DNA of 64,000 nt, taken from positions 22,150-86,149 of the forward strand of contig JABWBP010000003.1 in assembly GCA_013360445.1 (NCBI GenBank), written 5' to 3'. A program made the position numbers and the translations under genes. How positions within the stretch are numbered: position 1 is the first letter of the stretch; each line of letters opens with the position of its first letter. This DNA is from Calditrichaceae bacterium (GTDB lineage: Bacteria > Calditrichota > Calditrichia > RBG-13-44-9 > J075). Shown one piece after another: positions 37,610 through 45,899 of the stretch. The notes under the pieces are model-generated. The model worked only from the letters and a program-made list of their open reading frames with translations. It was not told where the DNA came from and made no database searches.

Positions 37610-39310
37610 TCACTCTTTGCCCAAATTGGCAGAATCGGGAGAAGCGGGCTGCCGGAGGCCGGTCAGCTTTTCTTTCAATGATCTCAATATATCCAGCCCC
37701 TGCAAAAATTTCTTTGAGCCGCTCCGCGCCTCCTCAACGTCGCTGCTCAACAGGGAGGGCTGGGAGGTTTGCAGCAATTCCCGGGCGGTAGCCAGGGAAT
37801 CGTTGAGCGATTGCCAGCGGGGGTGGCGGCGATCCAGCGCCGCCATCCGGGTTTGCACGTAGGGATAGGCGGAATCGACGGCGTTCTGCAGGTAGCGCTG
37901 AAGCCCGGCGTGAAATTCCTGCGAAGGCAACCCCGCCAAGCGTTCCGTTTCCGCGGAGGTGAGGGCGGGAAGCGAATTCCCGGGGTTCACGGCGTCGGTT
38001 TTCTGTTTGATCTGCCCCCAATTTTCCAGCCAGAACGCCCGCAGAACCGCTCCTGCGGCGCCGTCTGGCGGGCGGCTCGATTCTCTCTCCAGTTCGGCTT
38101 TCCAGCCGGCGAGGTGCTTTTCCGCGGAGTCGCCCAAGGCGGCGGCGCGGTTGAAATCGTTTTGCTCCAGCGCGGAGCGGGCTTCTTTTAGAAAACCGGC
38201 GACTCGCGCGGTATCTACCAGCAGCGGGTGAGAGGCGGGGAGCAATTTCAGATTCTCCCGGTTCCCGGCCAGGTAGCTCTCATAGCGATTGCGGAGCTGG
38301 CTCAGGCGGTCGCCGGTCTGTTTCTGGCGCTCCTGGCGGATCATGAAACCCGCAACAAACCAGGCCAGCATCAATCCCGCCGCCGCTAAAATGATTGCCA
38401 GCCAGACGGTTTTCAACCGGCCCCTGGAACCAGCCTGAGCAGCGTCTTCATCGGAAGCAAGAGCGGCCTCGAACTTGCGCAGCACCCGGGGAACCGGGAC
38501 TTCGTTCTCTTTGGGAGCCGGGAGCCCGGAGCCGGAAAAGCGGCTGAGCACCGCGGTGATGTTATCGGGGCCGCCCCGTTCGTTGGCGAACATGATCAGG
38601 CGCTGCACCGCTTCGGAGAGGTCCGGCGCCCCGGCCACGATCTCGCGAATCTCCTCTTTTTGGACCACGCCAGATAACCCGTCGCTGCACAGCAGCAGGT
38701 AATCCCCGTCGCAGGGCTGGATCGAGACCGCCGCCACGCTGAGTTTTCCCTGGTTCCCCAGCGCCTGCAGGATCACGTTGCGCCGGGGGTGGACTTCCGC
38801 TTCTTCTTCGCTAATTTTCCCCGCTTCGATAAGCTGGTTGACGAATGACTGGTCGCGGGTAAGCTGCCGGATCATATTCTGCCGGATCAAATAGGCGCGG
38901 CTGTCTCCCACCTGGGCAATATAGATTTTATCTTTGAAAAACCCTGCCAGGGTAGCGGTGGCGCCCATCCCGCGCATCTGGGGATGCTGTTTGGCGTGGT
39001 CTAAAATCGCGCGGTTGGCCGCTTCCAGCGCCTGCACCAACTGTTCCACAAAGCGGGATTCCCCGGAGGACTGGAGGCCGCGCAGTTTTTCCCGGGCGGT
39101 TTTCACCGCCAGGCTGCTGGCAACCTCCCCGGCCGCCGCACCGCCCATGCCGTCGGAAACCATGAAAATGGGCGTGCCGCCCTGGGGAGAAAATTCCATC
39201 ACCCTGGGGAGCCGGTTGCCCTGCTCGCTGCTAAAATCGCCGACCAGGAAGCTGTCCTCGTTCCCGTCGCGCGCCCTGCCGATGTCCGTTTGTGCGAATG
39301 CTTTGATCAT
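37610..39310 (-). CDS. PP2C-type Ser/Thr phosphatase, membrane-anchored
   Basis: The protein has 566 residues. The N-terminal 250 residues are a PPM/PP2C phosphatase with DIGRARDGNEDSF, VSDGMGGAAAGEVAS (Asp53), LLLCSDGLSG and GGPDNITAVLSRF for the two-metal site. A transmembrane helix (VWLAIILAAAGLMLAWFVAGF) follows near residue 305-330. About 230 residues of mostly helical sequence follow and would lie outside the cytoplasm; I do not recognise that part. It would remove phosphates added by the kinase encoded 160 bases upstream. All three genes of this cluster share the cytoplasmic-domain/one-helix/external-domain plan. Confidence 0.88.
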   Translation of the reverse strand: MIKAFAQTDIGRARDGNEDSFLVGDFSSEQGNRLPRVMEFSPQGGTPIFMVSDGMGGAAAGEVASSLAVKTAREKLRGLQSSGESRFVEQLVQALEAANRAILDHAKQHPQMRGMGATATLAGFFKDKIYIAQVGDSRAYLIRQNMIRQLTRDQSFVNQLIEAGKISEEEAEVHPRRNVILQALGNQGKLSVAAVSIQPCDGDYLLLCSDGLSGVVQKEEIREIVAGAPDLSEAVQRLIMFANERGGPDNITAVLSRFSGSGLPAPKENEVPVPRVLRKFEAALASDEDAAQAGSRGRLKTVWLAIILAAAGLMLAWFVAGFMIRQERQKQTGDRLSQLRNRYESYLAGNRENLKLLPASHPLLVDTARVAGFLKEARSALEQNDFNRAAALGDSAEKHLAGWKAELERESSRPPDGAAGAVLRAFWLENWGQIKQKTDAVNPGNSLPALTSAETERLAGLPSQEFHAGLQRYLQNAVDSAYPYVQTRMAALDRRHPRWQSLNDSLATARELLQTSQPSLLSSDVEEARSGSKKFLQGLDILRSLKEKLTGLRQPASPDSANLGKE

Positions 39311-39334
39311 TTTCGTAATCGTTGAAAAAATGGA

Positions 39335-39469
39335 AAGTGATACGTGAAACGTAATGCATAAAAGAGTTTACCCTGCGCTCAGTTTATCCTGAGCTTGCCG
39401 AAGGGTCGAAGGGTAATGCGTAATTCGTATTCCGTTTTTACGTTTTACGCATCACGCATCAAGCCTCAT
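39335..39469. repeat. Spacer repeats between kinase and phosphatase genes
   Basis: GTGATACGTGAAACGTAATGC on the left (shown as GTGATACGTG and AAACGTAATGC) is matched on the right by ATTCGTATTCCG and ACGCATCACGCAT. In the middle is CTCAGTTTATCCTGAG with a downstream GCTTGCCGAAGGG, a variant of the dispersed motif whose other form is at 55677-55722. Confidence 0.55.
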
Positions 39470-41560
39470 CTACCTCATATAAACGTCCACGTAATCCCAC
39501 ACTCCGTCGCAGGGGCTTTCGCCCTCCTGCATGCGCCAGTAGCGCCGCCCCTCATAGCTGCGGAAGGTGTAGCGCCCTTCCCGAACGCAGGGATTGCCGT
39601 TGTTGTTGCCGGAGACTTTGGTGGTGATCTTGCCGTTGAAAATGAAGCCGTTTGACTCTACCTTCTCGATCACCCCGTCGATGCGCAGGTAGCCGTCGCC
39701 GCCGCGCTCCCGTTGCTCGCCTTTGATGCTGAGCAAACCGGATTGCCCCTCTGTGACGGTCGCTTTGCCGAAATAATCCCAACTGATCCACTGTAAAGAG
39801 AAGAGGTGATCGCCTAAAAGCGCTTCATAGGTGCGGCGATCCGCCACCTGGGTTTTGAAGGAAAGCTGGTCGTAAATGCTGGTTTGCGAAGGGTTCAGGG
39901 TGTAAGAACGGAAGGTGAGGATCAGGGCGGTAACGGTCTCGGTAACCGGCGCGTACCCCTCCCGGGAAACAGAAATCTCGTAAGTTTCCCCCACAGTCAC
40001 CGGGAAGGTTCTCTGGCCGCCGCTTCCCACCGTTGGGTAAACCGGGATTGCCGAGCCGGCCTGCCGCACGCTCACTTGGGCGTCTTCCGGCGCAACGGAA
40101 ATCTTCAATTCACCGGGTTTTTTCTCCGGCTGCAGTTGGATCGAGAGGGTGGTTACTTCATCTTTATAGATCCAGGCGGTTTGTTGGGCGCTCTCATACC
40201 CGTCTTTCGAAGCGGTAACGGTGTATTCCCCGGCGGGAAGGCGGTAAGCGAAGCTGGATTCATCCAAAAACTCTTCATCGAGGGCGGCCTGCGCCGGAAT
40301 GATTCGATAGGATTGCGGCGCAGGGATGGAAAATCCGAGCCGGCCCCCTTGCGGCCTGCCGGCCCCGGCCGAAGGGATGGGCGTGATATCATCCGGCGAC
40401 ACCTCCGGCGAATAGACCTCCACATACGCCCCCGCGGGGGTAACCCGCACGGTCAGCTCGCCGTACTCGGTCGCAAAAAAGAGAAAATAAACCGCCAGGA
40501 GCGCTAAAATCAGCAGGGCCGGGGCGGCGATTTTCACCCACCCGGGCAGGTTCTTGAAACCTCCCCCGCCCCCATCGCCGCGGTACACCTCGGTTTTCTC
40601 GATTCCCGTAGCGACCGCGGTTTTGTCGATGCTTACCTCGGTTTTCGGGATGAGCGATTTGGAGAGCCTGCCGGTCTTGGCGGTTTTGGTCTGCGGCGCG
40701 CCGGCCGCCGCTTCCAGGCTCTGCTGCAGCTCGCTGATGGATTGAAAGCGTTTGGCGGGGTCTTTTTCCAGGGCCTTCAGCACGATTTTTTCCACCGCCT
40801 CGGGAATGGCTATATTGGGGCGGAATTTGCGCGGGGGGACCGGTTTTTCCTTCACGTGCTTCATCAGCAGTTTGAACGGGGTATCCGCCTGGAAAGGGGT
40901 CTCGCCGGTGAGCAGCTCGTACATGATGATTCCCAGGGAGTACACGTCCGAGCGGTGATCTAAGGGCAGCCCCTCCACCTGCTCCGGCGACATGTACTGG
41001 GGCGTGCCGATGATCATCCCGGTCTGGGTGAGCCGGGTCATCCCCTGCTGCTCCCCCAGCACCTTGGCGATCCCGAAATCCAGTACTTTTACTTCCTCGG
41101 AACCGTCGCGTTTGCGGGACAGGTAGATGTTGCTGGGCTTCAAATCCCGGTGAACGATGCCTAAGTCATGCGCTTCCGCCAGGGCGTAACACACCTGGCG
41201 AACAATGTTGGCGACGCGCGGCAACTCCAGCGCCCCGCTTTTGCGGATCACGTCATCTAAACTCTCTCCTTCGATGTATTCCATCACCAGGAAGGAGAGG
41301 CTGCCTTCCACCCCGAAGTCGTAAATGTGGATGGCGTTGGCCTGGCGCAGCTTGCTGGTGGTTTTCGCTTCCCGCTGGAAACGTTTCAGCGCCTCTTCGT
41401 TGCCGGTCATGTGCGGGTGGAGGATTTTGAGCGCCACGATCCGCTCCACGCTGGTTTGCATGGCCTTGTACACCACCCCCATGCCTCCTTCGCCGAGCTT
41501 CTGCAGGATTTCATAGCGCCCGGCGATGGTCTTGCCGATCATCTGGTCAGTTTGCTCCAT
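39470..41560 (-). CDS. Membrane-anchored Ser/Thr protein kinase with PEGA-like repeats
   Basis: The protein has 696 residues. A Hanks-type kinase occupies residues about 14-280: GEGGMGVVYKA, Lys45 in VALKI, HRDLKPSN with Asp139, DFGIAK with Asp161, and MSPEQ. A linker follows, then a transmembrane helix at about 343-362. Outside lie PEGA-like beta repeats (GELTVRVTPAGAYVEVYSP; YTVTASKDGYESAQ; PGELKISVAPEDAQVSV) and a C-terminal beta domain of about 130 residues. It is divergent from the ECF sigma gene, with 260 bases between. It probably senses an envelope signal and phosphorylates the FHA protein or others (inference). Confidence 0.92.
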   Translation of the reverse strand: MEQTDQMIGKTIAGRYEILQKLGEGGMGVVYKAMQTSVERIVALKILHPHMTGNEEALKRFQREAKTTSKLRQANAIHIYDFGVEGSLSFLVMEYIEGESLDDVIRKSGALELPRVANIVRQVCYALAEAHDLGIVHRDLKPSNIYLSRKRDGSEEVKVLDFGIAKVLGEQQGMTRLTQTGMIIGTPQYMSPEQVEGLPLDHRSDVYSLGIIMYELLTGETPFQADTPFKLLMKHVKEKPVPPRKFRPNIAIPEAVEKIVLKALEKDPAKRFQSISELQQSLEAAAGAPQTKTAKTGRLSKSLIPKTEVSIDKTAVATGIEKTEVYRGDGGGGGFKNLPGWVKIAAPALLILALLAVYFLFFATEYGELTVRVTPAGAYVEVYSPEVSPDDITPIPSAGAGRPQGGRLGFSIPAPQSYRIIPAQAALDEEFLDESSFAYRLPAGEYTVTASKDGYESAQQTAWIYKDEVTTLSIQLQPEKKPGELKISVAPEDAQVSVRQAGSAIPVYPTVGSGGQRTFPVTVGETYEISVSREGYAPVTETVTALILTFRSYTLNPSQTSIYDQLSFKTQVADRRTYEALLGDHLFSLQWISWDYFGKATVTEGQSGLLSIKGEQRERGGDGYLRIDGVIEKVESNGFIFNGKITTKVSGNNNGNPCVREGRYTFRSYEGRRYWRMQEGESPCDGVWDYVDVYMR

Positions 41561-41820
41561 AAACCTTGCTCATGTTAGTACAAAGCGATATTTTACCGGT
41601 GACTCTATCCTCAATCATTCAAGGATAAAGAGTGAAGGATATAGGGATAAATAGGGCATTTTAAAGCAGGTGTTTAAATTTGGCAGAAAACACTCTTTTC
41701 CCCCGGCAGCGATCTCGCTCCCCCCGAACGGTAAAAAACGGCGAAATGTAATCATTTTTTTTTAAACTGCAAACTTTTTGATGTGTGATTTTGTCAAATG
41801 TTTGAAATTGGCGGAAAGAT
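41561..41820. other. Divergent promoter spacer, kinase versus ECF sigma
   Basis: This is a 260-base, AT-rich gene-free region between divergent signalling genes. An imperfect repeat CTCTATCCT/AGGATAAAGAG lies at about 41604-41630. A run of nine T at about 41756 precedes the sigma-factor start, whose ribosome site is GGCGGAAAG. Both promoters must lie here, but no consensus could be fixed by eye. Confidence 0.5.
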
Positions 41821-42393
41821 ATGGATGCTCGCGAGACCGAATTGATCCAACGCGCCCAGCGCGGCAGCGCGGAGGCCTTCGATGAACTGGTGCGGCTGCA
41901 CGACCGGCAGATTTTGCAGATGATCTACAGCATCGTGGGCAACCGGCAGGACGCCGGGGACGTGTACCAGGAGACCTTCATCCGCGCCTTTTCCCGGATC
42001 TCCACTTTCCGCTTCGAGAGCGAGTTGAGCACCTGGCTGGGGCGGATCGCCATCAACCTGGCCTTGAATTGGCGCAAGCGGCTGCATCGGAAGAACGTTT
42101 TCTCCCTGGAAGCGCAAAGCGAGTCTCCGGAAGACTCCCCGCGGGAAATCCGCGCGGAGGGAGAAGAAGGCGCAGAAGATGCCCTGTTGAGCCGGGAGCT
42201 GAGCCGCCAGGTCGAAAACGGCCTGCGCCGGCTGCCGGCGCAGCAGCGAACTGTGTTCATTCTCAAACATACCCACGGTTACAAGATCAGGGAGATCGCG
42301 GAGATGCTCGGCTGCGCGGAAGGAACCGTGAAAAACCAGCTTTTCAGGGCTGCGGAGCGGCTGCGGCAGGTCTTGCAGCCGTACTTTTCTTAG
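41821..42393 (+). CDS. ECF-type RNA polymerase sigma factor
   Basis: The protein has 190 residues. Region 2 (AFDELVRLHDRQILQMIYSIVGNRQDAGDVYQETFIRAF, WLGRIAINLALNWRKR) contacts the -10 element and core polymerase. Region 4 (LRRLPAQQRTVFILKHTHGYKIREIAEMLGCAEGTVKNQLFRAAERL) is a helix-turn-helix for the -35 element. A charged linker joins them. It lies directly upstream of a zinc-finger protein of the anti-sigma type, so it is probably held inactive at the membrane until a signal arrives. Its regulon probably includes the two DUF4097 genes downstream (inference). Confidence 0.93.
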   Translation: MDARETELIQRAQRGSAEAFDELVRLHDRQILQMIYSIVGNRQDAGDVYQETFIRAFSRISTFRFESELSTWLGRIAINLALNWRKRLHRKNVFSLEAQSESPEDSPREIRAEGEEGAEDALLSRELSRQVENGLRRLPAQQRTVFILKHTHGYKIREIAEMLGCAEGTVKNQLFRAAERLRQVLQPYFS

Positions 42394-42424
42394 ACCTCAA
42401 AGGTTTTTGGAAACCTTTGAGGTC
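42393..42424. repeat. Perfect palindrome after the sigma gene
   Basis: Fourteen-base arms GACCTCAAAGGTTT (42393-42406) and AAACCTTTGAGGTC (42411-42424) flank a TTGG loop. There is no clear T-run, so it looks more like an extragenic repeat than a terminator. The sigma-factor stop codon sits at its left end. Confidence 0.75.
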
Positions 42425-42453
42425 TTGGGGAAACAAGCAAATCGGGTGTAGTG

Positions 42454-43452
42454 ATGAAAGCACATGAAAAGTATCGTAAGAACCTGGCGCTGCACGCCTT
42501 CGGGGAACTGAACGAAGCGGAACGCGCCGAACTGGAAGCGCACCTGGGCGCTTGCGCCGAATGCCGGGCGGAGTTAGAACAGCTCCGGGCGCTGCGCCGC
42601 GCCGCCCCGGCTCAGCCCGCCTGGGAGCCGGATGAAGCCGCCCTGCAAAGCCTGCGCAACCGCGTTTCCCGGGAAATCCGCCGGCGGGCGCGTAAATCCG
42701 CCGGTTTGGGGGAGCAACTGTTGAATTTCCTCCAGCCCGCCCCGCTGCTGCGCATCGGTCTGGCGGCGGCGCTGTTCATCATCGGGTTTTTCCTGGGGCG
42801 GCAGGGCCTGCCCTCCAAACCGGGCGACGCCGACGCGGTTCTGCAGGATTTGTTGACCGCCAGCGGCCAGGTTCAATCCGGCAATAGCGCCGTCAATCCC
42901 CTGCTGGCCAGCGTGGAGCGGATCGAATACGATTCCCAAACCGGCAAAATCCGCATTTTCTACACCACCTTGAATGACATCGAGCTGCGCGGAAACCTGC
43001 TGCGGCAAACCGGCGACGATGCCGCCATTCGCCAACTGCTGCGGGAAGCGCTGTTAGAAGAGCAAAACCCCGCGGTGCGGTTGCACGCGGTGAAGGCGGT
43101 AACCTCCCTGGCGGAACAAAACGCTCCCCTGGGGGGAGACATCATCGAAGCGCTGGCAATGCTGTTAGAAAAGGAGCAAAACCCGGGCGTGCGCCTGAGA
43201 GTGCTGCGGGCGCTCAAACACGCCCAACCCCATCCGGCATTGAAAATCACCCTGCTGCGCATTTTGCTGGATGATCCCAATCCCGCCCTGCGGATAGAAG
43301 CGCTGGAAGCCCTGCTGAGCGGGGAATTGAGCGCCGAGGACCTCAATATCCTGAAAAAGGTCGCCCGGCAGGATTCCAACAGCTATGTGCGCTCCCTGGC
43401 CGGACAGGCGCTGGATAAAGCGGAAAAGGCGCCAGCGCCAGCGAATATCTGA
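42454..43452 (+). CDS. Zinc-finger anti-sigma-like protein with HEAT repeats
   Basis: The protein has 332 residues. The first 50 carry a zf-HC2 unit: HAFGELNEAERAELEAHLGACAECRAEL, with the HxxxCxxC metal site. A transmembrane helix (LLRIGLAAALFIIGFFLG) follows near residue 100. The outer part contains HEAT-like helical repeats (QLLREALLEEQNPAVRLHAVKAVTSLAE; ALAMLLEKEQNPGVRLRVLRALKHA; LLDDPNPALRIEALEALL). Zinc-finger anti-sigma proteins bind ECF sigma factors. The fused HEAT domain could be a sensor or docking surface. ATG at 42454 follows a GTG in frame by one codon. Confidence 0.85.
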   Translation: MKAHEKYRKNLALHAFGELNEAERAELEAHLGACAECRAELEQLRALRRAAPAQPAWEPDEAALQSLRNRVSREIRRRARKSAGLGEQLLNFLQPAPLLRIGLAAALFIIGFFLGRQGLPSKPGDADAVLQDLLTASGQVQSGNSAVNPLLASVERIEYDSQTGKIRIFYTTLNDIELRGNLLRQTGDDAAIRQLLREALLEEQNPAVRLHAVKAVTSLAEQNAPLGGDIIEALAMLLEKEQNPGVRLRVLRALKHAQPHPALKITLLRILLDDPNPALRIEALEALLSGELSAEDLNILKKVARQDSNSYVRSLAGQALDKAEKAPAPANI

Positions 43453-43476
43453 ACAAAACACCCAAAGGAGTCTCAC

Positions 43477-44718
43477 ATGAAACACACCTTCCTTTCCAAA
43501 TGGCTGATTTTGGGCCTGTGGGTAATTCCCCTGCTCCTCTGCGCCCAGGACCTTCGCAAAGAGAACGGCCGCTACACCTCCCAGGCGGTAAAAACCTTCA
43601 CCGTGGGGAGCGGGGGGCGGCTCATTTTAGACGGTTTTTCCGGGGACGTGAAAATTTCCTCCGGGACCCAATCCAACGTGGAGGTGCGGGAAACCCTGCG
43701 CATGGACGTTTCCTCCGAAAGCGAGGCGCGGGAAATGCTGGAGCGCGCGCAAAGCAGCTACAGCGTATCCGGCCAGACCATCCGGGTTGACGGCCGCAAC
43801 AGCGACCGCTGGGTGAGCCGCCGGATCGAGATCCGGGTTCCCCGGCCGTTCGACCTGGATATCAGCGCCTCCGACGGCGACGTGGAGGGACAAAATCTGC
43901 AGGGCAGTCTGCGCCTGCACACCTCCAACGGGGACATCACCCTGGCCGCGGTCGCCGGGGAGGTTCGCCTGCAAACCTCCGCCGGGGATTTGCACCTGGA
44001 AGACATCGACGGGCCGCTGGAGGCGGCGACTTCCGCGGGGGACGTAAAACTGCGCAACGCCCAGGGAACCGTTGACCTGCGCACCTCCGGCGGCGACATC
44101 AGCGCCTACAACCTGCTGAAAGACGCAATCTTGAAGACCGCGGGGGGAGACATTTACGTGGAAAAAGCCGGGGGCAACCTGATTGCGAACACTTCCGGCG
44201 GCGACATCGAAGCGCGGGAGTGCTCCGGCGAGACTGAATTGCGCACCTCCGGCGGGGACATCGAGGTGCGGGGCGTGGGCGGCAGCCTGCAAGCCCAAAC
44301 CAGCGGCGGGGATGTTTTCGGCGCGGATTTGAACGGCGCGGTAACCGCCCGCACCAGCGGGGGCGACGTGGAGTTGCAGAAAGTCAACGGGGCGGTGCGC
44401 GCGGCCACTTCCGCAGGGGACATCGAGGTTGAAATCACCCTGCAAAATTTCAAAATGGAGCAGCGCATCAATTTGCAGAGCAGCGCCGGCAGCATTCGCC
44501 TCACTATCCCGGAAAAATTGCCCGCCAGCATCAGCGCGGAGATCGTGAACGCCGGGGGGCGCTGGAAACGCTTTGACATTTACAGCGATTTTCCGCTTAC
44601 CCGGCAGGAAGAAGCCGGGGGGGGAAGCCTGCGCATGAGCGGGGACATCAACGGCGGCGGGGGTGAAATCCGCCTGGAGACCAGCAACGGCGATATTCAT
44701 ATTTTGAAAGGGAAATAA
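43477..44718 (+). CDS. DUF4097-type beta-repeat exported protein (TSGGD type)
   Basis: The protein has 413 residues. A signal peptide ends LLLCAQ. After a short N-terminal domain come many 17-20 residue beta-helix-like repeats with the core TSGGDI or TSAGDV. Examples are LHTSNGDITL, LQTSAGDLHL, LRTSGGDISA, ANTSGGDIEA and ARTSGGDVEL. DUF4097 proteins are predicted right-handed beta-solenoids exported to the envelope; their function is unknown. It follows the anti-sigma gene by 24 bases and is probably in the same operon. Unlike the next gene, the repeats have Asp after GG. Confidence 0.88.
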   Translation: MKHTFLSKWLILGLWVIPLLLCAQDLRKENGRYTSQAVKTFTVGSGGRLILDGFSGDVKISSGTQSNVEVRETLRMDVSSESEAREMLERAQSSYSVSGQTIRVDGRNSDRWVSRRIEIRVPRPFDLDISASDGDVEGQNLQGSLRLHTSNGDITLAAVAGEVRLQTSAGDLHLEDIDGPLEAATSAGDVKLRNAQGTVDLRTSGGDISAYNLLKDAILKTAGGDIYVEKAGGNLIANTSGGDIEARECSGETELRTSGGDIEVRGVGGSLQAQTSGGDVFGADLNGAVTARTSGGDVELQKVNGAVRAATSAGDIEVEITLQNFKMEQRINLQSSAGSIRLTIPEKLPASISAEIVNAGGRWKRFDIYSDFPLTRQEEAGGGSLRMSGDINGGGGEIRLETSNGDIHILKGK

Positions 44719-44729
44719 ATCCACAAACC

Positions 44730-44758
44730 GTAGAGACGTTGCGGTGCAACGCCTCTAC
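44730..44758. repeat. Palindrome between the two DUF4097 genes
   Basis: GTAGAGACGTTGC (44730-44742) and GCAACGCCTCTAC (44746-44758) flank a GGT loop, with one mismatch. This word (GTAGAGACG...CGTCTCTAC) is of a kind found as a dispersed repeat in other phyla. Confidence 0.7.
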
Positions 44759-44787
44759 ATTTCAATTCAACGAACAAGGAGAATAAA

Positions 44788-45780
44788 ATGAACGCAGCAT
44801 TAAATGCAACGCGATGGTTGGGAACGGCGGCGCTGCTGGCGCTGCTGACTATCGGCGCCGCCGCGCAGAACGCCGACGAAGTCATCGAAAAATCCTTCCA
44901 GGTGGGCGAAGGCGGGCTGCTGAGCGTGGCCAGCGACATGGGATCCATCGAAGTGCAGGCCACAGGCGGGGACATGGTGCAGGTGAAGGTGATCCGCGAG
45001 CCGGAGACCTGGAGCAAAAAAGAAGCGGAAGAAATGCTGAAGAATTTCCAGGTGGATTTTTCCCACCAGGGCAAGGACGTACGGGTGGAAGCGCGGGTGA
45101 AAAACCGCCGGGAAGACCGGCATGGCGGCTGGCGGGTGCAGTTCATCATCAAAACGCCCCGGAAATACAACGTGAACCTGAACACCGCCGGGGGCAGCAT
45201 CACCGTGGGCGACCTGGAAGGCGAAGTGGTCGCGGAGACTGCCGGGGGCAGCCTGAATTTCGGGAACATCAAAGGGCCGGTGCGCGGGCGCACTGCCGGG
45301 GGCAGCATCTCTTTAGACGGCTGCACGGGCGCTGCGGATATCAAGACTTCCGGCGGGAGCATCAACATCGGCGAGGTGGATGGGGACGTGAACGCCCGCA
45401 CCTCCGGCGGCTCCATCAGCATCCGGCAGGCCAAGGGCAGCGTGCTGGCGGAGACCTCCGGGGGGAGCATCGACGTGGATGAGGTAATGGGCAACATCGA
45501 AGCGAGCACCTCCGGCGGCTCCGTGGAGGCGACCATCAGCAAGCAGCCCAAAGGAGATTGCCGCTTGGAAACCTCCGCCGGGAGCGTGACGGTGTACCTG
45601 GCCGGGGAGGTGGCCGTGGACCTCGACGCCCGCTCCAGTTGGGGCAAAGTGGAGTGCGATTTCCCGGTGAGCGAGCGCAGCGGCTCGGAAGAATCCGCTT
45701 TGATGGGGAAGATCAACGGCGGTGGGCCGAAGTTAGCCCTGCGCACCTCCAGCGGGAAGGTGCGGATTCGGAAGATGTGA
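44788..45780 (+). CDS. DUF4097-type beta-repeat exported protein (TSGGS type)
   Basis: The protein has 330 residues. A signal peptide ends IGAAAQ. The N-terminal domain (VGEGGLLSVASDMGSIEVQATGGDMVQVKVIRE) parallels that of the upstream gene. The repeats share its period but carry the core TSGGSI or TAGGSI (NTAGGSITV, ETAGGSLNF, KTSGGSINI, RTSGGSISI). It is therefore a diverged paralogue with Ser in place of Asp in the repeat. It is 69 bases downstream in the same direction and ends next to a palindrome shared with the convergent gene. Function unknown; envelope location expected. Confidence 0.88.
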   Translation: MNAALNATRWLGTAALLALLTIGAAAQNADEVIEKSFQVGEGGLLSVASDMGSIEVQATGGDMVQVKVIREPETWSKKEAEEMLKNFQVDFSHQGKDVRVEARVKNRREDRHGGWRVQFIIKTPRKYNVNLNTAGGSITVGDLEGEVVAETAGGSLNFGNIKGPVRGRTAGGSISLDGCTGAADIKTSGGSINIGEVDGDVNARTSGGSISIRQAKGSVLAETSGGSIDVDEVMGNIEASTSGGSVEATISKQPKGDCRLETSAGSVTVYLAGEVAVDLDARSSWGKVECDFPVSERSGSEESALMGKINGGGPKLALRTSSGKVRIRKM

Positions 45781-45806
45781 GATTGCGGCGTGCGCAAAGC
45801 GCAGAA

Positions 45807-45848
45807 ACGCTGAAGCGTGGCAATCTTAAGATTACCACGCTTCAGCGT
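45807..45848. terminator. Long palindrome between convergent genes
   Basis: Fourteen-base arms ACGCTGAAGCGTGG (45807-45820) and CCACGCTTCAGCGT (45835-45848) enclose a smaller palindrome AATCTTAAGATT. It lies between the convergent DUF4097 and TIGR03545 genes and could end transcription from both sides. It also resembles a dispersed repeat element. Confidence 0.6.
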
Positions 45849-45899
45849 GCATTCAAAATGCGCCCTTTTACGCAACTCCCGCGCGCCCAACTTCATCCC

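Noticed and set aside
42393..42424. Palindrome after the sigma gene as a Rho-independent terminator
   Set aside because: The right arm is followed by TTGGGG and not by a T-run; it is better described as an extragenic palindrome.
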